Assembly (NCBI RefSeq): GCF_963422355.1
Contig: NC_085087.1
Location: forward strand, 4,124,498-4,188,497
Source of the DNA: Corticium candelabrum
Lineage: Eukaryota; Porifera; Homoscleromorpha; Homosclerophorida; Plakinidae
DNA length: 64,000 nt
Direction of reading: 5' to 3'
Part shown: positions 1 through 12,223 of the stretch, one piece after another
Numbering within the stretch: the first letter of the stretch is position 1
Layout of the letters: every line of letters starts with the position of its first letter
Translations under genes and position numbers: made by a program
Notes under the pieces: generated by a model
Databases searched by the model: none
What the model was told of the DNA's origin: nothing
What the model saw: the letters and a program-made list of their open reading frames with translations, nothing else

Positions 1-525
1 CTCTCGTGATGACGTAATCGTTAGACGAAGAATGTTTTTCCTTCCTAATAATCAGATAAGAGAACAAATATCAATTTTTGCTAACATAAAAATATGAAAA
101 ATATATGACTTTAATTTCTTTGCGGTAACCAAGTAGGTAAGTACGGCAGTTACTACATTTGAGCACAAGCACACCGCAATGATAATTCCAGTAACAGTAC
201 CAGCTGAGAGAGTGATAGGACATGAATCGCTGCCAGCAGAACGGAAGGTGGGACCATTGCACATAGTTAGACAAATTTATGTTGTGATGGTGGGCTCTGT
301 AGAAGCTGTAAATACGAATAAATATTATGCCACATTAAAATAAGTGCATGCACATCAATCAATGGAAATCTACCAAGTCCAATCGACGCTATTCTTGTGG
401 TTGCTTCTGGCGCATTCGTAACACGGATAGTAATAGCTAAAGGTTTAATGTGCAAAATGCAGCTTTTGATTAATTAAGTTAACTCATAACATTGGCTGCA
501 TTTCTTTACTAAAGATATACCTGGT
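1..525 (-). pseudogene. C-terminal fragment of Ig receptor (copy A), runs off left edge
   Basis: Three 3' exons of the receptor family are present on the minus strand: a 63-base linker exon (436-374), the stalk plus transmembrane exon (305-110, 196 bases) and the start of the cytoplasmic exon (44-1, continuing outside the window). Lengths and phases are identical to copy B, and splice sites are kept (AG before 436, 305 and 44; GT after 374 and 110). The helix follows a CPITLSAGTVTG segment, as in B. Similarity to B stops at about position 525, at the acceptor of what would be the double-Ig exon. No Ig exon lies between here and copy B, so this copy has lost its ectodomain, apparently replaced by the block at 540-2700. 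It could still be the tail of something only if spliced to another ectodomain, which I consider unlikely. Confidence 0.8.
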
Positions 526-539
526 AGTAGTAAGGGTGG

Positions 540-2211
540 GAGTTCTCCAATACCGTTTTCAAAAATAGCTTTTGTGTATATTAATAATAATAATAATAAT
601 TTACTTTTATTACATCACATCTGGCGTAGTTCCATCATAGGGGCAACATAATTGCAGAGATCTAGAAAACACTCCTCTCTCACTTGAGACTGCGTGTAAA
701 GAAAAGTAGTCGGTTTTCCCCCTCCTCCTCCCATCTCGGGGTCTCACTTTCTTAGGCCCGAGACGGAGGAAGATATTGTAGAAAACATAAAAAATTTGGT
801 CCTGCACCAGCAAGACCATGATTATTATTATTATTAAACCTTTTGGGGTTTACATTATCTTTAGCACCAATACGATTTTCGTTGTTAAAACAACGGGGTT
901 TTAGGGCAAGATGTTGGTCCAAGGTTCTATACCTTATCCCTATATAGATCTTCGCATGTATACCCACATGATGGTAGACATATCTCATCTAACCCAACAG
1001 GTGATTCATACATATCGTGCAGGGTCCTACGTAGATTATCCAAGAATTGGATTGCATGCACCATCTTTCACAGTTCCTCTATCTTTTGTCTACTATCTCG
1101 TAGAAAATCTCGCTTGCGTTCTATTGTTATATAGTGCACCTCCATAGCTTTCCAAGGTACATATCCTACTATACGATCATCCTTGGTCAAACAGGTATCT
1201 AGGGTCTTCTCGAGTGATCCTGTGCTACCTCTTTTTCCATATGCAAACCTAAGTTCTAGATACATAACTCGACGAGTACCTCTAGCGATAGCTTTCATAA
1301 TTGCATATAGCACATCTTTGGGTGCAGCGCCAAAGTCTATAGGTCTGATCCCAAGTGAAGAAGAGGAGGCCCCATCGTCGGTTCCCTTGTCATTATCTTC
1401 TAGTACAACTATACAAACCCAAGTCATAACGGAAAGCCAACCATAATTAAGATCTTTTTGGTAGGATTTATTGTAGTTCCGTGTAGGTCTTAGTTGTTTT
1501 AAGTTACTGACACGATATACAACTTCTACTTACAGACCAAAGCGATCAATGTGAGGTAGATCCAGTTCCATCCATATTTGGGCTAAATAGTACTTAGGTA
1601 TACAGCCATTTGGGTATCTTCGATACGGAGTCTTATATTTGAGTAATACAATATCTCTGGAGACCTTGAATGGAATTAAACCCTTGAGTAGACTCTTGGC
1701 CATACCATAGATCAAACTATCTTCTCGTATGGTATAAACATGTCTCTTGTTTTTTACTACATGATTTGGTGGACAATACAACACAATAACCGTTTGAGCT
1801 CTATCCTACATTTTCAGCTCGAATATATCTTTGCCCACCCATGCAGGTGGTTCTACAGACTATTTCGACTAATCGTTCAGATACAGGTTCGAAGACCGTC
1901 CCCACCAACAGGCAATGCCCACAAGGAATCCTACCTCGACACAACTCGTATCTCCGAGCAATTGTCGAAAGGAACAATAGAGGTTCCAACCCAATAGGGC
2001 AGCTATTTCAGACCCTCCAACCGTACGACGTCGTAATCGATGCCATTCTCTAGTCTGAGAGAACCGTGTCGTTCGACGAATTCACAAATTCTGCTATCCT
2101 TCATACAAAGACTTTAGACACTAGGCTTCCGGAATCCGTGTCTGAATATTTCTTGACCGCTTTCTGAAATAAAATGTACGCCCTTGAGTAATTTTCAGAC
2201 CCTTTGTCAAA

Positions 2212-2261
<50 letters not shown>

Positions 2262-2700
2262 ACTGTCTACTATTAACGCGCACACTCGATCGTCTCAGCA
2301 AAGCATTGTCCAAGATCTGGCTGTTTCTGCCCCTTCCGCTCAATGGACGCAAACGCTACAAAGACGTGTCGAAGTAATTGCTCGCTGGCAACGTTGGTGA
2401 CCCTCCAAGTGGGACTCAAATTCGGTAGCTCTAAGCTGAGCTCTAGACACTCTAATTTGCTCAGAGTAGAGACTATGCCGCGCTCCTGTCAACATCAACG
2501 CCTCACGGAAAGCGACGGTCAGTCAAACTTTAGGCATCCATACGGACGAATGCTCGTTGTTGAATTTACCTGGAGCTGCATCGATAGCTGCGCCAACTCC
2601 ATAGATATAGTTCTCGGGCAAATTTCTTTCTATTATGTAGGAGTGCCTCACTTCCATCATAACCGTGTTGATATCCCGATGAGATACTAACAAAGCATTC
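540..2700 (-). pseudogene. Inserted block with degenerate YqaJ-like (lambda-exonuclease type) nuclease remnants
   Basis: This block sits where copy A should have its Ig exons and signal exon. On the minus strand, 1784-1530 and 1427-1068 are open for 84 and 119 codons. The first contains a motif of the form Y-K-x-P-Y-R ... P-N-G-x-I-P-x-Y-Y-x-x-Q-I-W, resembling the catalytic core of YqaJ / viral alkaline-exonuclease type nucleases, as found in large DNA viruses and virus-like elements. The second has a VPWK...H segment that also fits the C-terminal part of that family. A further open stretch at 2807-2523 is not recognised. Several in-frame stops separate the parts, so the gene is dead. No terminal repeats were found. 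The assignment rests on motif memory only; a decayed unrelated transposon protein is possible. Confidence 0.3.
2213..2258. repeat. (CT)n microsatellite
   Basis: Uninterrupted CT dinucleotide run of about 40 bases inside the block at 540-2700. The apparent RE-repeat reading frame over it is low complexity, not a gene. Confidence 0.95.
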
Positions 2701-2704
2701 ATGG

Positions 2705-3593
2705 GGAAAGCGCAAGTGGAGAGTTGGCCTAGATAAACACGGGAAGTCAGTGTGACTTCCAGTTTTAGGGCGCATAGACAACTGGTCAATTCCCGTATAA
2801 TTGACATTGGCAGTTGCGCAGGAAAATAGTTTGGCTTAGCTCACGTCTAGACTACTTGTCACTAACTGCCATGTGTCACTTTCAATAATTATTTTTAGCG
2901 TCAAAACTTTACAAGGTGTCACTTTTTGCATTCACCAAAATGTCGTAGACGTCACAAAACTGATTACTACATTATTTTAATTAACCAACCGTGTCCACAG
3001 TCTAAAACTAAACTAGTTTCTATAAACGTAGATGCCTTCAACATAATTGTCACCGATACGTCAGTATGTTAGTATCCGTTTTAGTTATATCTAAACTTCT
3101 TGTTCATGACGAAGAGTCCTGGATCTAATCTCGGTCATTTCCAAATCTCGGTCACTCGTTCTCTGTCAAATAACTGCAGTCCGACCTATTTTTGTAGCTG
3201 CTACGCTAGCGTCATAGTCCTACTGGATAAGCAACTAGGTAGACTCAGAGCGGGTTGCGTGAGCATCCGTCGTAACGCTGCTTTTGTCGAACTTGAAAAC
3301 TGATCGCACCTATTCTCGGTCACAGAGTATCGTATCTCGGTCAGTGCTTGCCATCTCATTTCTACAATTCCTTGTTACAAGAACTACAAGTGTACTGTAC
3401 ACTTCCGAGATTTAGGTTTCTTGTGATTCTTGTTTGGAATGTAGTATATTTGGTTGTCTCTTGATTTTACGAACATTTTCTCATGCTTCTGAATATGCTC
3501 ACCAAACACGCAGACGCTTAAGTTAACTTAATTGCTGGAAGCCATCAGAAGTGTCAATATCGCCGAAACGTAAAAACTATATTGTCAAGTCTC
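2705..3593 (-). repeat. 5'-flank module of the Ig tandem unit (copy A side)
   Basis: This DNA matches the sequence immediately upstream (to the right, minus orientation) of the signal-peptide exons of copies B, C and G, including a segment reading TTCCCGTATAATTGAC at about 2792 that recurs at about 11382, 30310, 31916 and 38857. The signal exon itself, expected at about 2650, is missing because the module is cut at about 2700. No gene is seen here. The short open frame at 3100-3303 is not conserved in the paralogous modules. Confidence 0.75.
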
Positions 3594-3601
3594 TACACAC
3601 A

Positions 3602-3655
<54 letters not shown>
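3594..3655. repeat. (AC)n microsatellite
   Basis: AC dinucleotide run of about 60 bases. It marks the left edge of an insertion of about 1.2 kb relative to the paralogous intergenic units. Confidence 0.95.
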
Positions 3656-3658
<3 letters not shown>

Positions 3659-3780
3659 GAAGTTTGGAAGTAACTAGCGATTCAGGGGAGGAGCTGAAGA
3701 TATTTTCAGAAGCAGTCAATTAGAGTTGCAGTTGCCGGTGAGCGAGAGAGTGTGAGCGAGAGTGTGAGCGATAATGTCAG

Positions 3781-3804
3781 CGAGAGCGGGAGAGGAGAGG
3801 AGAG

Positions 3805-3872
<68 letters not shown>
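3781..3872. repeat. (AG)n microsatellite
   Basis: Impure then pure AG run. The arginine-glutamate frames over it are artefacts of the repeat. Confidence 0.95.
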
Positions 3873-3877
<5 letters not shown>

Positions 3878-4132
3878 AAAGAGGAGAGGAGAGAGAGGAA
3901 GAATCAGACGGAAAAGTCTTTACGAAGGATATAAGCACAACAGACAGGAGAGACAGAGGGAATTGGTACATACCGTTATAATTACTGTTAGTTACGTGGT
4001 GCTGAAGAGCTTGTGCGCGTAAATGCACGTTTGTACTCATATGTAGTCCGTAACATTAATTTAATCATTCACTGCGAGTCGAACTACGTCGTCTTCCGTG
4101 TACGCCGAAAGGCTCTTGGATTCTCGCGCGAC

Positions 4133-4740
4133 ATATATAAGAATATATTTTGTTTCATACCACTACAGGTACAGTGCTCCACGCTAGACAAGATACATAC
4201 ACTAACAAGTAAGATTAGATAGTTATAGAAGAATAAACTTAGAAGAATAACCAACATAAATTAAGTTTTAATCCAGCTCTTGAAGTTCACGTAGGACAAC
4301 ACCATGATTCTTGTCCTTGTCTCATTGTCCACTGATCGCCACAGATTACCTTGAGTATTCAGAATGAACCCGCTCACTAATTCATTATTTGAATGCACTG
4401 CTCTCCATAAGAAAGAGAGCTGGCTAACAAGCTATAAATCTGGAGCTACCCTGATAGGTTCTCCAAGAGTTCTCCGCAAGGATGTTCTGTTTGAGATCTC
4501 TAGCCCTCTACGATACCCTCTTCTCCACGCTTGATGTAGTAAACGTTTGGTAATCCATAGCCCAATACAGGTAACAATACGGAGTACATTATTGTTGTCC
4601 ATACTGTAGCATTATTACCCACACCTTTGAAAGCCCTTGCAATTGAGTATAATGAAGAGTAGAACTTCCGACACCGCTCTTCCACCGCACCAGTTGTTTC
4701 TTTCGGAACAGCCGATAATTTATGACCTAAATGAATGACA
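4133..4740 (-). mobile_element. Non-LTR retrotransposon 3' fragment (family 3, copy 1)
   Basis: On the minus strand, 4735-4500 encodes a stretch with the look of the post-catalytic part of a non-LTR reverse transcriptase (HLGHKLS followed by SVLLPVLGYG), running on into a region that recurs at 42736-43130. The shared part is about 400 bases and is highly similar, including a C-terminal peptide that ends shortly before 4265 (EC-type tail NTQGNLWRS). The upstream end stops in a (TA)n run at 4755, so the copy is 5' truncated. Clade is not assigned. Confidence 0.6.
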
Positions 4741-4752
4741 TCATGTACTTCA

Positions 4753-4754
<2 letters not shown>

Positions 4755-4817
<63 letters not shown>
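4755..4817. repeat. (TA)n microsatellite
   Basis: Pure TA run of about 62 bases at the 5' truncation point of the retrotransposon fragment. Confidence 0.95.
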
Positions 4818-4819
<2 letters not shown>

Positions 4820-4820
<1 letters not shown>

Positions 4821-6570
4821 CAAGAGACTGGTTTATATAAGTTTTGTAGGGCAACTAAAGTTTTTGAAGGCTTTAGAGTGGCTGGAGGAGTGCTAGCGTT
4901 TACTTTTCGTAACGTGTCTCTCTCAGTAAGCAATTTAATATCCCTCCTTATACGTGGTCACTAACTTCACGTCTGGTAGCCATTAAGATATTGATTGTTT
5001 TGGTGAGGTTACCGTGCAGTGTCGTACTCAGACATGTTTTCAGGTTACCCGAAAACCCCACGAGATGGGCGTCACTGTTATTGTTAACGCGAGTGATTAT
5101 TAGCGCGAGTGCTAAAGATCATTTTTCAAAACAGTTTAACTCAAAACTCCAGCCCTCTTCCTCAAAAGTCTAACTCTAACCCTGACGACATTACCTCAAG
5201 CCCTCACAACTTTAATTTAACCCTAACCAGATGGTTAGATCATCGATGGTATATATATGCAATACCATCAAGCTTGCATTAGCTAAACTCGTATGTGAAT
5301 GGTAACCAAACCGCGTTATATTATTGATATTACGTTTTCTTGTTGTTATAACTTTTGGAACCTTACCAAGAAGATCTTGGATATGCGGTTCTGCAGTGAT
5401 ATAAAGCCAAGAATTTGTGGGCAATTACTTATGTACAAATTTCTAACAGTGGTCCTAGTCTTGGCTGTCCGACAGTTTGCACATCGACCACTTGCATCGA
5501 CTTTAAGGTTCCTAAATTGTTCGGACCCTGACTGATTAAGGAACAATCTGGTCTTTCCATATAGATATGAAAATGCAAATATAGCCTCTTGAAGAGAAGG
5601 TGGCAATAGGTTTAATAGAATGCCTGTGTTGTTGTCTTGACAAAAGTATTGAGTAGTCAGAAAGTGAGAATAGGAACAGCTGCTTCTGCCATAAATTAGT
5701 TTTCACAGCCACACCTGTTTGCGAAAGCTGTCACCATCTCTGGGAGATGGCAGCGTGTAGTGCGCAGTAAGTTAAGAAGGTCTATCGTTGAAGAGACGTT
5801 GGATTACTCGAACAAAAGTTGCCAAACGTGTGGTATCACTGTCGAGCTCCATCTAAATAATGAATTGCCGTTAACGGCAATTGTAGGGTTGCCCCACAGG
5901 GTTCTGTCATTGCTTGTTTTGGAGAGCATGGAGAAGTTGTGATGCGATTTCCAGAACATTTCTGCCATATTTCAAGTAGTGTAGTACACCAGCAAACTTG
6001 CACATGTCTCTAGTATATTTATAGTTAATGAAAATGGCATAGTGAAGTAAGACAGACCAGTTGTCTAAGGTAACCCTAAAGAGAAGTACACGAGTGGAGA
6101 TAAGACCTCCCATGGCGCTTTTGTCGTTATAAAATAACCGCCACCGTATCAATGTTGAGGTTATCGTCCGAAAGGGCAGTCACGAATGGGGTATTCAATC
6201 ATCCATTCACAGTCCTCCGCGCGTTACTGGTACCGTGCAAACTGTACGCTTGACTCTAGACGGCTCTTTTATTCTTTGCTGTATTTATATTGTCTAGTGT
6301 ACAATACTGTCCTTAGTAATTTATAAACATATCTATTTAACAAATAAACGAAAAAAGGCAGAAAGAATCAATGGAGTCCGCGAGTTTTGCGCTGGCTAAA
6401 GCACTGTTTGCAGCATACGTACTAAACAATCAGCATTGCTTGTAAATAAATGCATTTCCACTCTCGACCGATCGACGAGGGGGAAATATATTGACACGTG
6501 CAGGACAAGTTCATTACGTGTCTCACCTACAGTATAATAACTATGAAAACAATTCAAAACAAAATTTTCG
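4820..6570 (-). repeat. Intergenic tandem-unit DNA and 3' flank of copy B
   Basis: This stretch recurs, in the same order, at about 13500-14400, 15150-17640 (interrupted), 19050-19563 and 33600-35262. It contains a degenerate CCCTAA-like patch (5150-5230) and the 3' untranslated region of copy B. No protein gene was found. The block from about 5930 to 6570 directly follows the stop of copy B and is the best preserved part. Confidence 0.7.
6268..6273 (-). promoter_or_regulatory. Conserved AATAAA polyadenylation signal of the Ig receptor unit
   Basis: An AATAAA hexamer on the minus strand lies about 300 bases after the stop codon of copy B. The same hexamer is kept at the equivalent place downstream of copy H (19274-19279) and copy G (35005-35010), which supports it as the family's poly(A) signal. 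Confidence 0.5.
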
Positions 6571-9500
6571 TCACAAAACAGATTCATATGCTGGATTGCG
6601 TTGCATCTGTTCGGTATTCTCGCTCTCCATTGTAGAGTAAAGACGATTGACAGTAAGAGTCTCGCTCTGGTGATCGGCCGCATCAGCAGAAACTGCACGT
6701 TCGTCAGGAATTTCGTAAGTAGAAACAGATGGTGCAGATCCAACCGCAGGAACCACCATTGATGTTCTCGTAATGATATCGTAATCGTTGCACGGAAGAT
6801 GTTTCTCCTTCCTATTTTATTTACGAGAAACAAATATAAATTTTTATAAATATAAAATATAAAAACCTTTTACTTAAATTTCCTTGCGGTAACCAAGTAG
6901 GTAAGTACAGCAGTTGCTGCAATTGAGCACAAGCACACCGCAATGATAATTCCAGTAACAGTACCAGCTGAGAGAGTGATAGGACATAAATCGCTGCCAG
7001 AAGAACGGAAGGTAGGAACATTGCACATAGTTAGACAAATTTCTTTTGTGATGGTGGGCTCTTTAGAAGCTGTAATAATAAGAATTAATAGTATGCTATA
7101 TATGTATAAGTAAATGCATGCACGTCAATCAAAGGAAATTTACCAAGTCCAATAGACGTAATTCTTGTGGTTGTTTGTGGTGCACTTGTAACACGGATAG
7201 TAATAGCTAAAGATTCAACGTACAAAAATTCAGCTTTAGTTAAATAATATTGACTGCATTTCCTTACTAACGACATATATATATATATATATATACCTAT
7301 ACCTGGTGCAACAGAGATGATCCTCTCTTGACGCTCACCTAAAGCTTCAGCACGACAAGTAAAATTTCCTGTTGTTCTTACTGTGATTGATGATTGCTGA
7401 GAATAACTTCCATCCGATAGATCATTACTAACATCAGCATGTCTTTGTGAAATAGATGATCCAATCCCTACTATCCATGTTATGCTTGGATAATTCGGGT
7501 AAGCTCTTGCCTCACAAACAAGTAGCTTTGTACCATCTCCACCAAGATTAGCATCTTGTGTAGTAGATAATATAGACACACGAGCAATCACTTCTATCTG
7601 CTTGTTCTCCTGTGTATTAGGAATCGAACACATGTAATGTCCAACACGATTCACGCTAATTGTTGAGCGAAGTACATGAGCACCGTCATTACTAACAGTA
7701 AAGTCGTCAGAATGTGCAATAGCTGATCCAGATGAATTTGTCCACTCTACACGTGGCTTGTCAGGATATTGTCTTGCATTACATGTTAGATTTACACTCA
7801 TATTATAAGTAAGGTTGACTGGAGAAGCGGAAGAGCTAGTGATAGTAGGAGCAGCTACAAACACAACATCGACATAACTACAGCAAAGCACCACTCATCC
7901 AAACAGGCTGAACCCAGAGAATACTAAGCAGGAATGTTCAAATGGTGATTTGTTCAGATAACTGATAAAAACTGCTATGCCAATACATATCCACAATTAT
8001 CATGACAAGTCTTAGTCTAATTGCAAAAGTTGTCTCTGTTGTCGGCCATCTTATGCACAAATTCTCTGATGTGTGTTGTAGATGACTGACTTAGAGCTTG
8101 TAATTGTGATTTTGTAAAATTGTGTTTATGCTCACATAAATAATGACTAAGATGTACGCATGAGCCATTCAGCTAACTGGCACAATTAGTAAATGGAATC
8201 TGGATAAGTGGTGCTCTACTGTACTTATCATAAACATCATACAATCCATTAGTGAGTAGCCTTACCAACAACCGCGATTACATATTCTCTTGTAATTGTA
8301 CCAAGTCCATTGGCAACAGTACACACATAATGTCCACCATTTTGAATCTCAACATTCGAAAGATTTAGCTTGGGTGATTGGTTAACGTTAGGCAAACTGT
8401 TTCCATTTCGTTGCCATGTAATGTTTGGGCTAGGTCGACCAGTGTGTTCACAGTCTAGCTCCACATTCCCAAATTCAGCAACACTTCGATTCAAACGATC
8501 AGCAGCAACATCTCTTACAAACATAGGTTCACCTGCACATGACAGCATTGCAATAACAATCAAAAGCTACTTCCTACACTAACTATATTTCAGTATGTCA
8601 TCTCACCATTTACAACAAAAGTTCTTTCATCTGAGTATCCACACAAATAACATTTATAATCACCAGGAGATGACACAGTCAGTACAGAAATAACACAGGC
8701 TGGATTACTTGGATCTGGACTGTTCTGAACTGTTGTTTCTAACATTTGCTCTCTACTCCATTGAATGCGTGGGTCACAAGGATATGAACAAGCTACACAT
8801 GTCAGTGATTGAGATGTGTCACTAGCTGTAAGAACAATTGCTGGAGACATACTAGCAGATGTTGGAGAGGAGATGAATGGATCTAGGTACAAAAATTTGA
8901 AAGTTTAGACCAACAGTTTACAACAATTCCAGTCATGTGTTTACATCTTATTTCCTCAACTTCTGTTACATTTTGTCCATCAATTTCAAAACTATAATTT
9001 CCACTTTGTGTTACATTCACATTCAGCTGCACAGTGTAAGCATCTTGTGGAGGTTGTGTGATAACATCGCTGGATATTGCAAGTTGATTTCCCGAAGAAT
9101 TTTTTGCCAGCAATGTGGGTAAGTGAGGAAAACAGCGAGCTTCACCAGACAAACCAACAGTCTGTTGTGGAAATGGATTGCCAACAGACGATGATGAACA
9201 AGAAATATCACTCAAGCATACTGCTGCTGATGTTAGTGAGCAAGAAACTGCAAACAACAATTACAACCTAAACATTTTGTCTACAAAAGCAATTTCAAAT
9301 ATACCTTCCACTTTAACAGTCACACTGTCATCATGCCTCCCACAGGTGTTATTAACTACACACTGAAATGTTCCATTGTGTCTCACGGCTGCTTTCAACG
9401 TCACAGTTTTCATGTTCATCCAATTTCTTTGTCCCATTCCACTTTCAAACCAAAAAATATTGGGAGATGGAAGACCAGTTGTAGAACAAGTCAAAGTTAA

Positions 9501-11258
9501 GTCATCGTTCTCTTGGACAAGACCATTAGCAGGCATCACAGAAAGCTTGGCAGTAGGTGGAACTGAAGACAGAAATAGTCTCTCACTACAAACTATATAT
9601 CACACAGTATCTTCATTTCAACTTACCTCCAATGTCAACTCTACATGCTTCACTGACTGTTTTGTGTCTATTAGTAGCATTGCATGTGTAATTCCCAGTA
9701 TCACTTTGCATAACAGGACTCAAGGTGATCATAGAAACATTTGTTAACAAGGGAGATGAGTGTTTTCCACTTATCATAACATCAGGGTACGGTAGACCAG
9801 ATGCTGAGCAGCTCAGTGTTTGATTCATTCCAGCACACACATAAATTGTACCTCCAGCATAACAAAATGATTCAATTTTAGGTGCAGCTAGTAAACAAAA
9901 GAGGATACAAATTGACAATAACACAAACGAGTCATGTTGCAACCTTCAACATTCACAGAAACTGATTCGCTTATACTTCCCACTCCATTGTCGACTCTAC
10001 ATTGATAAACTCCACCATCAGATAATAGTTTAGCTGTCAGAGAGTGTACAAGTGTCTTGCCAGTAATAGTAGCTATTACTATATTATCCTTTCTCCATGT
10101 AATATTTGGAATAGGATAGACATCATCTTCAATACTGCAATGCAAAGCAAAATTCTCTCCAACTAATATTGTCCGGCTAGGAGACAAAAATGTGTCTGTA
10201 AACACAGGAGCAGCTAAACAAACAAACTGCACTGTCAACTATGTTAAGAGAAGCGCTGGATGTCAAGTCAATAAACAAATTGGAAATTTCACATACAAAA
10301 TGTCAAACGTGTAAGAAATTACCTTTTACTTCCAGTCTGGCAGTAGCACTTATATTAGTTGTAGGTGGTGTTGATGATGCTGTGCACGTGTAGTTTCCTG
10401 TATCTAGTGCAACTGGATTTTTGAGATACAGAATAACCATAGTCGACCTTGACAATGAAGTGTAGATGACATTGTACTTTCCATTATTTCCACTGAGTCC
10501 AATAGGTAAGACAGTACCATCAGGCAAAAATAATTGCACATCAACAGTTGATGATGAATTGACGTCAGCGTTTTCAGCATTGCAAACTAATGTTGTAAGT
10601 GAAGTTGACACGCTTTTAACAAAGCCAGAAGGTGTAAATCTTGGATTTGCACTGAACTTCAATGCACTATCTACAACAAAATATTATACAACTTAAGTTA
10701 TGAGCATGATGACTCAACTGTTAATTATTGAAAAATTTATATAAAATTTATTAACCAATATAGTCATTATTGCCTCTGTAAATTAATGCAATAACAAAAC
10801 TTGTACATTTATGCCAATACGATCTCTTTACTAAATTACCTATTTACATCAAGTAACTCAGTTCTTTACTCTCCTGTCAAAATGCTAAGAATAGTAGCAC
10901 CTTTCTTTCTCAATCTCTGCGTTTACAAGTTTCCTATATTTAACAGACTTGCTTTAAAATTACAATTTTTCTGTCTACCCCATGTACTTTACACCAGGTT
11001 AGCTATGTGTAATGACACAATAATAAAAATGATAACAGCTCTATTGGCCAGTGATACATTTCAGTAACATTCGTTTCCCACATGTGAATTGACAGTATAA
11101 TAATTAATCAACTACGTTTGAATACATGCTGTTTTCAGCCTATAACTTGGCGTACGTGTACATGTACGCATTTAGATAATAGCAAGCTATGAAATCGACT
11201 TACATGACGGTCGGCAAAGTAGTGAAGCAAGTGTTGCTACTAGCGGTAGCAAGACCAT
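6571..11258 (-). CDS. Intact multi-Ig-domain type I membrane receptor (copy B)
   Basis: Twelve exons, all with GT-AG borders: 11258-11204, 10670-10323, 10213-9944, 9887-9627, 9562-9305, 9247-8945, 8882-8607, 8532-8266, 7854-7303, 7206-7144, 7069-6874, 6811-6571. They join to 3090 bases, an open frame of 1029 residues. Exon 1 is a signal peptide (starts MVLLPLVATLASLL). Exons 2-10 are all phase 1-1. Exons 2, 3, 4, 5 and 8 each hold one Ig domain with the paired cysteine, W and D-x-G-x-Y-x-C pattern; exon 9 holds two; exons 6 and 7 are Cys-rich Ig-like units. A stalk and one helix (about residues 922-945) follow, then a tail of about 80 residues with Y960-D-I-I, Y982-E-I-P, Y1008-S-T-M and N-P-A-Y1025. 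It should act at the cell surface in adhesion or recognition; the ligand is unknown. The AATAAA at 6268 fits its 3' end. It is the only complete undamaged copy in the window. Confidence 0.88.
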
Positions 11259-12223
11259 AATTCAAGACTCACAAAATCAAAACACTTCAGCTTTTCGACG
11301 ATAAGTACAACTAGAGAGTAACCTCGTACAGTGAGTCAGTGTCCGACTCAAAGTTTTAGCCACGTGGTAATCTAGTTAGTTCCCGTATAATTGACGTTGG
11401 CAATCACACAAAGTTTGGTCTAACTCATCTAGACTACTTGACACTAACTTAATTTCTTCTAGGTAGTTTTACCGTCAAAATTTCACAAGGTGTCACCTTT
11501 GCCGTCACCAAATTAAATGTCATGACAATATAAAACTGATTACTAAATTAGTTTCCAACTAAATAATCTTCAAAGAATCATTACCGTGGCCACTGTCTAA
11601 AACGAAACTAATTTCTATACACGTAGATGCCTTCAAAATAATTACCACAGCGTATGATGACGTCATTATGATATATTATTATTATATTTGGTTATTCTAA
11701 ACTTCTCGTTCGTGACGTACACCACCATTACTAATTTTCTTTTACTTCTAGTTGTCGACAGTCGCGCTATCTAGCAACAAGCAGAGCGATGTTAGCTAAA
11801 AATAGAGATTCGTACTAAATTTGAAATGTGAGATTTCTATAATTGGAATTTTCTAAACGTTACAACAATCTAAGTACAACACATCCAACACGATCAGGCC
11901 ACTGCCATGTAGTAAACAGAAGGGTCATCGATATCGATGTTGTCAGCTTTATCAGGATTGCCGTTATCTCCGCTAGACTTTCTTTGCAATTTCGGGAATG
12001 GTGCTGAACGCAACTCGTCGCCTCTCCATTATGAAGAGATTCGTTGCTCGTGGATTCTTGAGCAATCTTCTTGTCGACATCCTCCTTTAGCATACTAACT
12101 TGGTAAAGATACATTTTGATCTCGTTCAAGATTAGTAACAGCATAATTTCGACAAGATCTATTTAGAATTTAGAGAACTAATGACATCAGCTCAGGATAG
12201 TCAACGTAAATGAGTCCAAACTC
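11259..12223 (-). repeat. 5'-flank module of copy B, with a conserved short reading frame
   Basis: Upstream DNA of copy B, matching the flanks of copies A, C, G and of the orphan signal exon. At about 12100-11900 (minus) it holds a peptide frame with KKI..ESTSNESL..GEA that also occurs at about 30980-30920 and 32600-32480. Whether this is a small exon or just conserved by recent duplication cannot be told. No other gene is seen. Confidence 0.6.

Noticed and set aside
3594-3655. CRISPR-like regular repeat
   Set aside because: A simple (AC)n microsatellite; no spacer-repeat structure occurs anywhere in the window, and the DNA is eukaryotic.
3752-4040. Arginine/glutamate-rich and serine/leucine-rich frames
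   Set aside because: Translations of the (AG)n run; no support outside the repeat.
5150-5230. CTAACCCT-like words as telomeric DNA
   Set aside because: Degenerate and scattered in each intergenic unit (also 13790, 33940); not a tandem telomere array.
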